Shown here piece by piece: positions 15,057-28,605 of a stretch of 64,000 nt of DNA (within the stretch, counting starts at the first letter, position 1; the number at the start of each line of letters is the position of its first letter). The position numbers and the translations under genes were made by a program. The DNA comes from Setaria digitata (lineage: Eukaryota; Nematoda; Chromadorea; Rhabditida; Setariidae), in contig RCAB01000001.1 in NCBI GenBank assembly GCA_003640385.1, positions 1,148,774-1,212,773 on the forward strand, read 5' to 3'. The notes beneath the pieces were generated by a model that made no database searches, was not told the DNA's origin, and was given only the letters and a program-made list of their open reading frames with translations.

Positions 15057-16878
15057 TTAAAGAGTGCCAGCAGCTTTCATTGCCATTCTAACAGCCTTGC
15101 TAGCAGGTCGAAATACCTGAAATGTCGGTAGATTCGAAGACTGATTCGCAAAGGGAAGGGAACCACATTTCCTGTTCTATTCATCTATTACCTGTTCAGG
15201 AGAATTCGTGTACCTGGAAAGAACAATTCATGTCTTCAGAAATGGTCATTGTCCCACCAGCATTATCAAACTGTCCGCAGTAGTGTGGTGCTGAGAAGAT
15301 CGTAACGAGGCGTCGATTCGCAAAGAACTCATATCCATCCTGTACCACCTGATGAGCTCGTGCAATCAGATCTAAGTCCAACTTCTGGCAAATATCTACA
15401 ACAACATCCTGTCCGAATGTGTATGACGCACCACGAGTATTCGCCTGCCAACCTTTTACCCACTGGTCTGGATCGGACCTGTAAGTAACTAAGATGCCCT
15501 TCAAATTCTACCCAAAATGCGATAAAATAGAAGTGTGTGGTAACCACCAAAGCAGATCGATTTCCATAGATGGATTGGGTGGATCAATTGGTCGGGGTAG
15601 GTTACGAAGCTGGTCCAAGTTATTCAGATGAGGTGACAAGCCACCATGCATACACAGAATTCGTCCACCAATATAACCACAAAGAGGCATCCAGTTGAAT
15701 GTGTCCTGAAAGAGAACAGAAAAAGTCATACCGACATTTTGTTTCATTGGGAAGCCAAGCGAAATACTTGAAAAGCGTTCCACAGGCGAGTCGAATGATA
15801 TCTGCGATTACATTCTTCGAAAAAACCGTATACGCGATTGATAGCCGATGTCTCGTGATTTCCTGCAATTTTCCTAATTGCTCTAGACATATCATCCACA
15901 AACCATGAATTGCTTCAGCAGTGATTATAGATATTCAAGTTAATATTTTGGAATCTAAAAGGTAAATCTATTTGGCCGTAGTGAAAGGGTTAATTTTAAT
16001 TTAGTTAGCAGACCTCTGAGCATGAAGAAATTTTCGGGATATTTGATTTTATAACAAAATTGCAGACATATGGTTTCGATGTTCTGCTTTCCACGATCAA
16101 CGAAATCGCCCAAGAAAAGATAATTAGATTCCGGCGGGAAACCATTTCTATCATAAATACGGAGCAGGTCCGAATACTGTAATGCTTTCCTAATCGAAAA
16201 TTTGCTTGCAATCTGGCTTTGCTGAAGTCTTCAAAAGAAAACTTCTTTGAAAAGAAGACATATCGAGACTGATCTGTACAAGAGTTATTCATTTCCAAAG
16301 TATTGCTACATTTTTGTAGCGTCTGGATACTTGAAAGAAATACGAATACAAGGAATACTTGGCCGTGGATATCTCCGCAAACGACGAGAGGTGGATCTAC
16401 TTCAATGAGGCTGCTTTGGCTTATGAATACTTCTTTTGCTTTTTGGCATACTCGGTGAAGCTCCTCTTCAGCAACCTGTAGTCGCAGTTTCACTAACTTC
16501 CACAATCATTCAGTTCACTTCTGGTCTCACAATTACTGAGGTAGTTGGACGCAGCACCTCAAGTGATACTGATATGATGATATGGTGTTAGAGACGCAAC
16601 GTCTAAACTTTATACGAGACTCCCAGCTGCTTTTCTACATTAACAACAAAAAAACAAACTGCAAACGGTTGCTAGTACCCGCTAACTGCGTAAAATATCA
16701 AGGATTTACTTCTCATCAGTAATGAATCATGCACGCCGGCTTAGAGAACACCGCGATTGCGACAAATGCTCACACCGGGACTTAAAAGGTCGAACTGTAC
16801 CTGAGTTGTAAGACGCCCACCAGCCATACCCACATTCAGCAGGCGGCTAATCATATTATCAACATCAAATCCTGCCAT
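15057..16878 (-). CDS. PP1-type serine/threonine protein phosphatase catalytic subunit, divergent
   Basis: Minus-strand exons encode a complete PP1-like catalytic subunit. The first exon (16801-16878) reads [20 protein letters not shown] and matches the PP1 N-terminus. Next come [98 protein letters not shown] and [17 protein letters not shown], so all metal-binding and catalytic motifs of the PPP family are present. The last exon (15057 to about 15113) adds [18 protein letters not shown] before TAA. Compared with animal PP1, positions that are usually fixed differ (GDFVDRG for GDYVDRG, GNHET for GNHEC, SAPHYCG for SAPNYCG), and the C-terminal regulatory tail with the TPPR motif is missing. 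Nematodes carry many such divergent PP1 paralogues, often expressed in sperm. The tissue role here is inferred only from that pattern. Confidence 0.93.
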
Positions 16879-17594
16879 TTCCGCCAGTCAACTATTTGCA
16901 GTTGGCTCCGCTGAAACAGAATGGATTTAACGGATAAGCAACTAGCATTACCATTGGCATGGTGTCAAAAGCTGAGCATATGGGGTAGAGTTCATATCCT
17001 GGATGGATCATATCCCTTGGGTTACAATGATCTCAACCATCTTCATTTCATTTTCAAAATACATACAATTCCAGTTTATGTTTAAAACTAGCGCGATTCT
17101 AGTCATAATTCACTCTTAACTATTGCAGCAAAAAGTCATTTGAAAACTTGACAGGTCCAAATCCGAATTCCATCAAATTGCTATCTTGCACGAAACATAA
17201 ATCTACATAAATACGGTCCATCATCGCTAACTTCTACTGAACAAACTAACTCGTCGTGGAAAAGACCAATTAAGCGATAAGGCAATCGCCTACAGCTACC
17301 GTAAGCGATTATTCTCTGAGCTGAGCTGATCAAACAATGAAGGCTAAGATCATATCCTATTTTTTATATGATTTTTTTTTGATCAGAGGAAACCTGCCTG
17401 ATTTGCATAACATGCAGTTCTCTTCAGAAGAGTTCCTTCTCTGAGAGGATATTTCTACAGATATCTAATTCAGTCTTTTAAATCATCTCGACAATTCTTC
17501 GTTTTATTTCTCTTCAGTGTCTGGGAATGCTAAAATTGCTTAGTCAAAACGATATTTGTTCTACAGATTTATTACAGAAAAGGACACAACTGCA
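16879..17594. other. Gap between SLC26 3' end and phosphatase 5' end
   Basis: This gap of about 0.7 kb contains the 5' flank of the phosphatase gene and the 3' flank of the SLC26 gene, both on the minus strand. I saw no gene in it. The spacing would be compatible with an independent promoter. Confidence 0.4.
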
Positions 17595-20500
17595 TTAACA
17601 AATACTGTAATTTTTCTTCTCAGCTGTATCAACATCAGCATTAGCCATTCGGATAGCTTCTTCCAGAGATGGAAAGAAGGAAGTCTTAGGTACCGAAGAA
17701 TAAAAATTGATTCGTTCAAATGTGTCCAGTATCGTTTCTGAATTAAAATGACCTTCGAATAATCCCCATGATTCATATTTTGTTCAAGTAGCTTTTTAAC
17801 ACAAAAACTGGATCGAATTATTTGAAATTTTCCCTAACATAAGCAAATCTCGCCAAAATAAAAAGATATGTCAAAATTCGAAGAGCTGCTAGAATCTTAG
17901 CATCTGCCAAGAAGAGGTAGTACTATGTCATCTACCCTTATATGGTTGGATAATTTCCAAGTCCTTAACGTGACTCCTCCGTGAGGTCAGTTCGACATGC
18001 GCAACCATCAAGAATCGTTTTCTACTACAGAAACCTATTTACTTGAGGGACTTGTTGAGCCCTAACTGCATAGATTTTTCTTTTACTTTTTTTTTCCTTT
18101 TAATATAAAATATGAACCTGACACACTTGCGAATAAAATTGTCTTTTTCATTTCCTTTCCTTGTAAATAGGCCTAAAAAATGGACTTCTGTCACTTAAAG
18201 GATTAAGAACTTTTCTGTTACTTAAAGGAATAAGAACTTGCTCTATCACCAGCATAGAACTATGCTATTTAGATTCTTTGAAATCTCCTTAAGTCCTTGA
18301 CTCTAACGGTCACTGTGTGTTTAACAATAAACAATATGAAATCTAAGCAAATTTTGAATTAAAAAAGCTTTCGTGAACCTCTCTGACGGCTTCGACACCC
18401 ATTGTATCGATATTCGATATAGCTCCACAATCGACGATAACAACTCCTGAAGGAGCCATTTCACCCCAACTACACGTCTTACAATTATTAGTCATTACCA
18501 TTTCTTTTTGTGATAGCTCTTCATAATTCGATTGTGCGATTGCTCTAGAAACTGCCATTTCATTCTGAAATCTGTGCTTTTCTCCATGAAATCCTACTCA
18601 GTTAGTGTGCTGCATTTGAAATTGGTGTGACAGGGGTATTGAAAAAATAAATAAATAAATAAAGTGAAAAGATTCAAAAAGAAGAACCGTTAGTTGCGCT
18701 TCACATTTTGGTCTCAAAGACTTCAAACCTTAACTATCGCACAGGAGAATATATCTAAAAAAAAAAAAAAAAAAATTTAAAAAAGTGTGGTCAGGTTGAA
18801 ATATTTGAAATTCACCAGTTCCAAATTACTGGCCATGAAAAAGAATCAAAAAAATTCGTTAAATCCAGGTGACTTTTCATAGTCTTCTTCAGGAGACAAA
18901 CATAAGGGTTTTTTTTTTTGGTTAAGCGGACAGGAACTTTGCTCATTACTTAAGAAAACATGCGCTTTCACTGAAATGTCCAGGTTAATGTTGGATGCAT
19001 TAACACATTACAACTGTAGGCATATGCAGTGCATGTATAATGTACCAACATTACCCTTCGCAAAGAGTTCCAGAGACTAACATTTTTTATGTCTTGCAAT
19101 TCATAATTTTGATTTGCATCATTTCTTATTACATCGTTCATTTTATCACGAAAAGTCGCCACATTCACAAAACTAAGTGCCGCTTCAAAACGAATAATAT
19201 CAATATTTTCATTCACCGGTTTTAAACCATCATAATAAGGCAGAGGTCTATAAATATCGCCATTTGCCGTCTTACCCATTATAAATATTTTGGGCCTGAA
19301 AAAAAAATAATTTGCCTATTCACCTTAGCTGTATAAAGTTTACTGATTTTCAGCATAAAATTAAAGTACAAACCACTGTTCTCTAAAAGCCACAGAGATG
19401 AGCGTAAAAAGAACTGATATTGTAAGGCCGGTCATTACATCAAAAGAAGTCGTTGCTGCACAGCTCACCAACCATACTGCCTAGATTTGAGCGACAGCTA
19501 ATTCAATAATAGTGAAAGAAGTATTTGGAAAGTAGAATGTTTAAGAAATAAGCTATATATTCCAACATATGCTATATTGAAGTAAAATGTTCGGAAAACA
19601 TGAGAAGTGCTAACGAAATCAAATTTGCAGGTTTGCCACAGCTTCGATAATTCACGGAACTGCATGAACAAACTTCTCAAATTTACAATCACGATACAAG
19701 CCAGTACGCACTGTAATTCAAATGTATTAGTTGATGAATACGATTATCTCTTAGAGGGCTTCGATTTTTTGAATACGAAGAGCGAATGCCTAATTTTTTG
19801 AAACCAACTAGCGTTCATTTCACAGCAGTAACTGCTACTGAAGGAAGAACTGGTTCGCATAACTGGATAACATAACACATAAAAGAATTAATGCAAAAGT
19901 ATATTGGACTGACAACTATCACACGTAATAAAGAAGAAACGGCAGAAAATGAACCAGACACAAGACACTTTAGAAAACTAAATGATAACTAACCATTGGA
20001 AGAGGCTCAAGTAGAGATCCAATAAAAGCAATAACTATCAATAATAATGCACTTGAGAACAAGATGTGAAGCTGAAACAATTCATAATGTAATATGAATG
20101 GTAGTAAAGAATGCATTTAAAAAAATTGAAAATGACCTGACTGTTAGCGCCAGATTGTTCACATACAGCTGACCGAGAAAGTGAACCACCAACTGGAAAG
20201 ACCGGAAAGAAAGATGATAATGTATGTATTAAGCCAATAGCGTATAATTCCTGAAAATAAATCCGGAATTTGTGATATGGTGTTTAAAAGAGTGGGAAAA
20301 TTCAACAGCTATAATGCTTGCATTGATTTGTGTTTCATTTTAGATTCTTCATGCTTTCTTGAATTTTGCAACATAGAATGAATCAGTTTTTCTGTGCTGA
20401 AAAAAAAAAACAGACAAAATAATCATAGAGAGGATCTTATTCCTAGTATGTCGGCAAACCTTTGAACTACATTACCTGCGTTGGATCAATTTTGTAGCAC

Positions 20501-23440
20501 TTTTTTTTGGCGAATAATTTAGCCATCGACATAATAAACATATATGAAATAATTGCAATTACAAAGGCATCATTCAAAAGATATGGTATTAGATCAAAGT
20601 TTGGTAATGATGGTGTAGGGACACTATAAAAAAATAGTCAAATTATTTTTCGAGAAAATATTGCTTAATTGGGTTATACTTCGGAGAGTCAAATATACGT
20701 CGAACGACACGATGATCTTCTAGTCTCTCCAAAACTGAAAACGGCGGCTTTTCCTTTACCAGCAGAAGGTAGAATGCATACCCTTGAGGAATATAATCGA
20801 CAATTTTAACGGCATAATTTTCTTTGAGATCCATAAATACTGAAAGTACTGTTGTTAAAATAACCTGAAAACAAAAAAAAGTAAAAAACTTTCAATTCTA
20901 CTGACGCAAATCAGAAAATATGCTGAAGTGTCAAGTGTTCGCACTTCTCTCTCTATCTCCATTCAAGTTTCAAATATATTATCTCACTACACAATTAAGA
21001 CAAGATCGAATTTTCGACAGTCAGAAATCCTTCAGTTACAGTAAAGATTTTAATAAGCTTACCAAAATAAGTTCAATGGGCAAATGTACATATGATTTTC
21101 TTTTGAACCACGGATTTACGAATTCAGAGCCGACAAATAAAAATATGATAGACGATAATGATATACCCAAAGTCCAGTAATTCGTCTGCGGTAGAGCCAA
21201 CATTAGATCACGCACCATCTATAATTTTCTTAAAATGAATTTCTATATTTGACAGGTGAAAACAACAAGCTGAAAAAGGATAACAAAGACAGCTTATCGT
21301 CAATAAGTGCATAATTTTCAAAAAATATTACTTACTTATGAGAAGGATACTAAAGAAAAGAGATAATAAATGTATAATCTCTATATAGTCAGGTTACTCA
21401 CATCACTAATTCAACAAGTAATGCAGGTTAACAGTTTTGGCCTTCAAGTAAAAAATAGGCATACTAATTTAAAATTTACAAAGAATAGCATTCCGAAGCC
21501 GGAATAACGTGGTAACTTTACACCGATGATTTTGTTAAGCTGTGCTGTGAATACATGGAATGCTGATCCAGTAGTGAAACCAGAAATAAGCGCATCCGAC
21601 ATGTAAGTAGTGAGGAATGCCAAACGCATTACTGCCATTCCTAGCTGAAAGTCATGGCGCTATTTATTAGTTTTTTTTTTTGCAGTGGTGCATGTGCGAC
21701 ATTTTAGTATCGTTTTGCTTTGGTACCCAATTAGCTTATGCTACAAACATGCCAGTATTATTAGATATTTTTTGACTATCATTCCTTTAATGCCGGGAGA
21801 AAACATTTTCTATAACTCAACCCTTTTTTCAAAATTCTCTTCCTTGATAAAGCTATAGGTTTCTTATTTAGAACATTTCTAGCCTTTTCATAAAACAGCA
21901 AAAATTTCAAAATTTCACAATTTTAGAAATTTATTAATTCATCTATAAACGATATATATATAGCAGCTTAATAAATGACATTTATTAAAGTCGTATATTT
22001 TAAAGCATTAAAAATTTAACTTATTAATGTTTGAAAGGATGGTATGAGCTTGATGATTATGAAGTTTAGTTAATATATTACAATGAAAGATTTAAAGAAA
22101 TAATAATTACTGAAAAACGGTTCGATGGAATTACCAATACCGTTAATTACAAATTGAGGATTTTAAGGATTTACAAACTGCCTACTTGAAATAGTCCAAC
22201 AGTCATAGCGAGCGTGCTTGTAAGCATAATAGGAGACACCTCATACGAAAAATTGATCGAGCCTACCACCGGTTTTAAGATTTCCATTCTAGTACCATTT
22301 AATACTTCCACGACTATGTCTGGATCCGGCATAAAACGTAATCGCATTGCTCCTACCATTAAACTCGCTACGGCAAAAACACCTGTAATAACTTTTTCAA
22401 TGAAAAAAAAAAGTTGTACCGAAAAGAGCTTCATACTGAAACAACCACCAGAGAAATGAAGCTTACTAATAAAATATATTATACCAGCCAAGAATTGAGC
22501 AAAAATTTGCTTCAGTTGTCTTTTGAACAAGTTTGATATATTCCTCACATATTATTTCTCTATGTTGTCCTAATCTTCTCCTACTTTCCAACCCAATTTA
22601 AAATAAATTTGAAACTAAACTGAACTTCTCTCAATCTGTTGAGGGATAGGTTAGATACCAGTGAACAAATGATGTCGATTAATGACAAGTACTCATTGTA
22701 TGATAGTAAAAATATTTTTTAATGTACTTATCTTCAAAAGAAACATCAAACAATCTATGCTTCTTTTGATTTCACCAGAAATGAAGCACTTGCATTACAG
22801 TGATGCTAAAACGCTTAATCGCCCACCGCTATTGCAGAGAGAAAAGGACTTGAAATAACTACAGGAATATATCGCCACCTTCTTTACCTCAAACAACGAT
22901 TGTGTTCCACTTTCTCATAGCCTCGGGAATATATCTTCTAACTGATTATATTCACTACATGGAAAAGTAAAGATTCGATGAATCAATTAGTAAGGAATAA
23001 ATAGTAATAGTACCACATACCAATAGAAATATGTCTCGATGTTCCAAAGAACATATATAAAGTTGAAGTAAAAAATGACGCATAGATCCCATAAACTGGT
23101 GGAAGACCAGCCAAATTTGCGTATGCCATCCCTAAACACTCTTGAATTTGTCAAATAAAACAACTTACAAAGAGACGAGACAAAATAATTGTTTTGCACT
23201 AAATGAAACTTATAGGTCTAACCTTGAGGGACATGTATGATACCAACAGTTAAGCCTCCGATGATATCTCCGTTCAAGTCCTTTTTCCAATTGTACCTTG
23301 GAAACCAATGGAGTATAGGAAAAAATGATAACACTGACTGCAGAATATTCCTTGGCGATAATCGCAACTTCAATTTTTTGATGCTGCATATCTTTTCCGT
23401 TTGTGGATCCTTACGTGAATATTCCAAGTCAAATGTTTCC
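17595..23440 (-). CDS. SLC26-family sulfate/anion transporter with STAS domain
   Basis: Minus-strand exons encode an SLC26 (SulP) membrane anion exchanger. In order: cytoplasmic N-terminus ([36 protein letters not shown]); the SulP signature [20 protein letters not shown] with [54 protein letters not shown] with [35 protein letters not shown] with IIAY/ISYM-like helix; [20 protein letters not shown] with [51 protein letters not shown]. The STAS domain follows ([41 protein letters not shown]). The terminal exon reads [20 protein letters not shown] with [17 protein letters not shown] and stops at 17595-17597. The first coding exon is not certain. An acceptor lies near 23440, and one candidate start exon is an open frame beginning with ATG at 24435. 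The join between the STAS exon (about 18343-18558) and the last exon is unresolved. Confidence 0.9.
18186..18239. repeat. Two-copy tandem repeat of 27 bp
   Basis: Two adjacent 27-bp copies (18186-18212 and 18213-18239), beginning TTCTGTCACTTAAAGG and TTCTGTTACTTAAAGG, differ at two positions. They lie in the intron between the STAS exon and the last exon of the SLC26 gene. This looks like a recent local duplication. Confidence 0.8.
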
Positions 23441-26400
23441 TAAATTATCATAAGTTAATGATGTCCACTTGCGCGTATTCTGTCGTTACAAGAGAAAACA
23501 GACAACACAACTATTAAATTGGGGAATTAGGATGGCTATGTGCAATGCTGTTTATTTCAGTGTTACTTAAAAAAATTATAGTGAACTCAAAGACTGCCAA
23601 AACCTGATTATATCATTTAAACTAAATAAAGCCTCTTGATCCTAAATTCCAAAGAAAGAGGAAATTTGAGGCTGATTTAAGTGGATGGTGCACTAAGTAG
23701 CATAAGTAGAAGGTAAGCGAAGCTTGATGTAGTACTGTGGTTCTATAATTTTTATTTGTAGAATAATCCGATTAGTTTAAGTACAGGGGGACGGGAGTAA
23801 TGTGAAAGAAGCAAAACATCATTAGTTAACGAATTCATTTTAGGTAAGCACACAAGTGGCGCGACTGTAGGAACACAGACTGAATTACATGAAAGGAAGA
23901 AGTATAAGCACAGTTAAAGTACTGTCTAGAAGTTTCTTCACAAGAGTCTCCATTTTACATTTTTGTTTACAAAAAGCAAACCGAAGTGAAAGCGAGCCTG
24001 TTTTAGGTGTGTGACAGCAGAAAGAAACATACAACTGAAACACCCGACTAACTTATTGGTCAGTAGCTAGGCCAAGCATCACCATCGAGCCGGTGGCATG
24101 TACACGAAACCACTGTTCGGTTTCTGAACAAGAAAGAGAAACCGGTAAGGAGGAAAACCTGCTTTTGTGTGGCAAAGGAAGCAACAGCAGTATCAAGGCA
24201 AGGAATCAACCGACTCCACATTCACCGGAAATAGAAGGAAAGGGTAACAGGCGAACTGCCATGTAGGCCAGAACGTATAAGAATATTCCGGCATGGGTTG
24301 CCACGGAATTCCGATGACGACAGAGGTCAGCAGTAACCGGTTATACTGACCGCAGAAGAACCCATTCTCTACACTGTCTGCTGCAGTGTCGCTAACTGCC
24401 GTAACTTGTCGCAAACTGCACAGCTTCTCATCCATAAGCCATTTGCAGTCATCTCATACTCTCTTCACCTCTATTTCTCTCTCCCTCTCTCTGTCTCTCT
24501 TCTGAGAGAAATGAGTACAGAGAGAGAGCAGAAGTTTTTGTCCTTCTTGGAGAATGAATGACTTGAAGAGCGAAATGCGGAAGGTAATGATTACTGACAG
24601 CCTCACGATACAAAGATCGACTGGAACCGATCGGTCAGTAAGATGTAAAGTGAAGGTGATCCTCCTGGAGCAAATCAAAAGCCAACAAACCTGATTCATT
24701 TCCGGCCCGATTGCTTCTTGTTTTGGACCGCTACAGCACCGAATTGTCAATCTTTATTCTAGCCTTGCCAATAGCTCTGCCTGAAATATGAATTTTAGTA
24801 CAATGGCCAAAACATTCCACAAATATCCAATCATCAGGACATGACGAGCTGATGAAGTTCAGAGGTGACACTGTGCTGTCGAAATGGAAAAAGGAAAGGA
24901 GTGCGGAGGAAATGGCACCATCTCGACACACTCCACTGCTCTTTCATCGTTTCCCTGTCCGCAAAACTGCTACCGCTTTAGCAGTCATTTGCTACTGTAT
25001 TCATCACTTCTTCAGTCCACATGTTTGGTCTATCTTGTTAACAACTGTAGAATCGAACTTTGACCCTACCTTAAGACAGATTGCCGAACTAAACCAAAGG
25101 TGAATTTGTGAACTTGAATCTTAAGAAGCATTCTTCACGCTCTTTCTCCTTCTCCAATGCTGCTTCTCGTCCAATCAATTTAGCAGACATGCAACATAAG
25201 GAAGAATTTCCATCTCAAGCTCTAACGAATTGCAACAGAAGTACTGGCAGTCGCTTCATCCGTATCACAATAGATTGCTCGAGAAAAACTAGTTCCTCTA
25301 AACTTTCCTCTAAACTTCCTCTAAACTTCGCCAACTTTTTATAATGGAAGGAAAGAAAGTTCGCTCATTTGTGTTTACGCCTATTTGCCCCTATGTTGTG
25401 TTGTAGTTTTTAATCATCGTTATGCTGAAGGTTGGCATTAAATCATTAGAAATTTAGACCTTAGTACAGTGGAAAGAACTAGACTTCATTATTCATGTTG
25501 AAGACACAATACTAGACTGAAGTAATTCAGTGAGCTCATTCTATATAGACTCTTTTCATTCACTTCAAAATGATACCTAATAATTTTCATCGATCCCATA
25601 AGGTCATGACCCTAGAGAAAAAGCAAGATATATATGGTAGCAAACATCAAAGATGTAGGCAAGAAATGAATAAGAAGTGCCGATCATGCCAAATTGACTG
25701 GATCCCTTTCGCAACCTCAGGTTTTATCGATTTTTGGAAATTTTTTGCAATTAAGGTCGTTGAGAGACAGAAAGTCTGTTTATAATTTACACCTTTTTTT
25801 ACGGAAATGCGCTACATCCAGAAGTGAGATGATTCTGGAATTTAATAGGTGAAGTGTTGAAATAATTTGCTCCCAAAACACAGATTTCTATGAAAAAATG
25901 ACAGATTTTTCTTTTGGTCTGTTGAGAGAAATACAAAACAGGTTTGAACTTGAATTTAAAGATGTGCCCCCTAGAAGGTTTGGTATAACTTTCGTGTCAC
26001 TGTCTTGCTAGCAATCAGCATAAACCATCGAAAGAGAACTGTGTACTTGTTCAAAAAGGCAAAAAGAATAATTTCCTAAATTATAGTCTGAGAGAATCCT
26101 TTCGAAGTGCGAAAATCGCTGAAGTGACTGAAGTGGTAATCTTGTCTGCAATAAGATCTCACGTGTATTCTTGCACATCATAACAAGAGATGAACGAAAA
26201 AGATAGTCATTTTTCCGAAGGTTGTTCCAGTCACATAGAGTTGCTTCTTGATCCATGGAGAAGATGAGGTGTGAATCTGAAGGCTACTGCTACTGTTTCG
26301 GCAGACGGAAATCGTTGAGAAACAGAAGGGGAAGAGAGTGAAGTGTGACAGCAAAGGCTGTTCTGCTCAGATACAAGTGATGAGGGGTTGTATTCATTGT

Positions 26401-27394
26401 CGAATTGCAGCTTTGTTGATAGGAGACCATTTCAGTGTGATGTAAAATTCAATTTCCTTGTTCTGAATGATTGGCTGCAAAAACATCCTGTCCTGGCACT
26501 CACTGCTCTCGCCTCTTCCCACTACTTCCAGGATTACAGAGTGGTCGATGGGTAATCGTCGTCGCATGTGATAAAGTAATGTATGTCATCTGAATGTTCA
26601 CCAGCTGTGTCATACAAATGTGAATTAACGTACTCATGAATCGCTTTACCTTGACACTAGCATTGTAGTCAATGAGATACAAAATGAAACATGAATTCAT
26701 ACGCCAGAAGGGAGAGAGCAGTGTTGGAGGAGCAGTAAAGCCTGGAAGAGAGAGTTTGGGAAGATTAACAATGAAATCAAACGGGAAAGTGAGCTTCAGG
26801 ACGAACTCGACTGTCCACCACATTCATAAGAGTAATGATGGCAGTAAAGAAATGCGTTGTATCCTTCCAGAAATCGAACTCCATATGTTTTCAGCAAACT
26901 ACCATCACTCAGTTGTGTGTGCCGCTCCTTCTTCCTAACAGTATCACTGTGTGGAATTTCTGAACAACATTTAGAAAAGTTAATTTTAATTGCGAAAGGA
27001 ATTATTAAGCTGTCTACTGATCGAGACATGGTAGTGCACTAGGATTAGAAAAGGTATTACAGCAAAGCATTATCATTAACATTCCCTATGGCAGATACAA
27101 GTTATCATTCAAAATTGGCTTTGCGACTTACAGCGATAATTTATCGGCAGCCTAACTAGAGACACTGCAGAGTTTTTGCTTATTCCCAATGGCATGAAAA
27201 TTAACAGAGTTCGAATGTACGCAAGCTTTATATTTCTTTGGAATTATACAGATATCGGATCTTCGAGCTGAAGCTTTCGTTATTAACGATGAAGTTGGCC
27301 GCATTTGTATGAAGCCATCGAATTGGCGCTTTCTTCAAACGATTGTCGATCAATTGAGGTAGATTTTGATTTTGGCCCTTGTTGGAAGGATGCT
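23441..27394. other. Long intergenic/upstream region of the SLC26 gene
   Basis: About 4 kb without a gene that I can support. A GC-richer part (about 24050-25000) has a pyrimidine/purine tract (CTCTCTCTC around 24475-24505 and AGAGAGAGAG around 24520-24530). On the minus strand an ATG at 24435 starts an 80-codon frame (MDEKLCSLRQVTAVSDTAAD) that might supply the first coding exon of the SLC26 gene, by a donor after the Gln at codon 10 that fits the phase of the exon at 23440. This is speculative. Other frames between 25100 and 27030 have no recognisable similarity. Confidence 0.35.
25293..25330. repeat. Short tandem repeat, unit CCTCTAAACTT
   Basis: Three consecutive near-identical copies with a period of 11-13 bp, in otherwise unremarkable intergenic DNA. 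No coding meaning is evident. Confidence 0.75.
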
Positions 27395-28605
27395 TCAGAG
27401 GTACATCTCTTCGGACCTAAAAGTGAGCTGCAAAAATAACTGTAAAAGAAGAGCAACTTTTTTTGCAGATGTAAATAACGGTAGAGAAAGGCACACGGAA
27501 TATGAGGCAGGATACCTTGGTAAGAATCTAACCCACGTATTCTTGGGAGGAACACCTGGTTATAGACGTCTTTGTGAGGTTATGCAAACACGTGCTCCAT
27601 CGCCGAGGATCTGAGGGTCAAAACTAATTAAGAAAAGCCGGTAGCTACAAGTGTTAGCTGGTAATTAGTAAGGAAATTACCTCAGCATAGTACTGCACCC
27701 TCCCTGGATAGTCATCGTACCGGTCACATACGTGTTTCACGACTCCATTGTAGCCAGTTTGGCCAATCTTTAGCAGAATCCAGTGTTTCGTTTCGTTCTG
27801 ATAGTAACAACCTGAAATGAATAAGATAATGTATACAGAAATCACTCCTGCACGCATCATATTTATCTGAGGCCGCACCCGTGATCCATCGACCAGTTTC
27901 CAAGCAGAGCCACTGAAAATAGCCCTCTCGAAATTGTTCACTTACATGATATTCTGTACCATTTACTGCGCAGTGCGGTTCTGAAACATGTTGATCAGCT
28001 TCAGGCAAATGATGTCTTGGATGAAATCACACTTTCACCTTTTGCTCGAATGCTTGTCTTACCTTCTTCATATTTGAGCCTGAACGTATTGTTACTACAA
28101 CTAAACCAGAAACCATCGACAGTTTTGTTGCCACCAGCCTGTATAAGCAGCTTGCCGGATCGATTGCTACCTTGGCAGCCCATAAATTCTGACTGGTGAC
28201 TGCAAACTACCATTTAAAACTCTTCAGAAGCTACTAAAAAGCCCGAATTACTGGGTTCAACCAGCTCGCACTTGAACATGTATCTCGAACATCTTTTTAG
28301 AAAGAGCATACCCGTCCCTTCCATCACAGCTGTAGACCCAAGTGTCATCCTCAAGCCACTTCTCGCCATTTCTCCTGCATCCACCATTCCAGTCACGACA
28401 ATCGCACTCTCCTGCGACGTTTTCATCACATATAATGCATTAACAATAATTTTTTTCCCACTCACTCTTCACAGATTGACCTGTGACTTTGCTCTTACCG
28501 AAATTCTGACTCTCAGAATTTGCAAGGTTTACTTGGTAATGATTCAACTCCAGTAGCATCGACGTTTTGGACGTGGAAGACCATCAGCAACAGCAGTGAC
28601 CACAT
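27395..28605 (-). CDS. Small secreted protein with three MIG-18-like fibronectin-I-type repeats
   Basis: Exons 28533-28605, 28312-28411, 28063-28199, 27879-27980, 27681-27811 and 27395-27427 join in phase to 191 codons plus stop. The product begins with a signal peptide (MWSLLLLMVFHVQNVDA). Three repeats of a short cysteine-containing module follow. Repeat 1 is GGCRRNGEKWLEDDTWVYSC and continues to GHQSEFMGCQG. Repeat 2 is IQAGGNKTVDGFWFSCSNNT. Repeat 3 is HCAVNGTEYHVSEQF, then YFQWLCLETGRWITGCYY. The pattern (Gly or Cys, then W, an aromatic-x-C, and a final GC about 50-60 residues on) matches the fibronectin type I-like domain of nematode MIG-18-type extracellular proteins, which work with matrix proteases in cell migration. 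The family call is from memory of the pattern. The terminal exon is the least certain part; an alternative 3' open frame extends to 27283. Confidence 0.68.
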
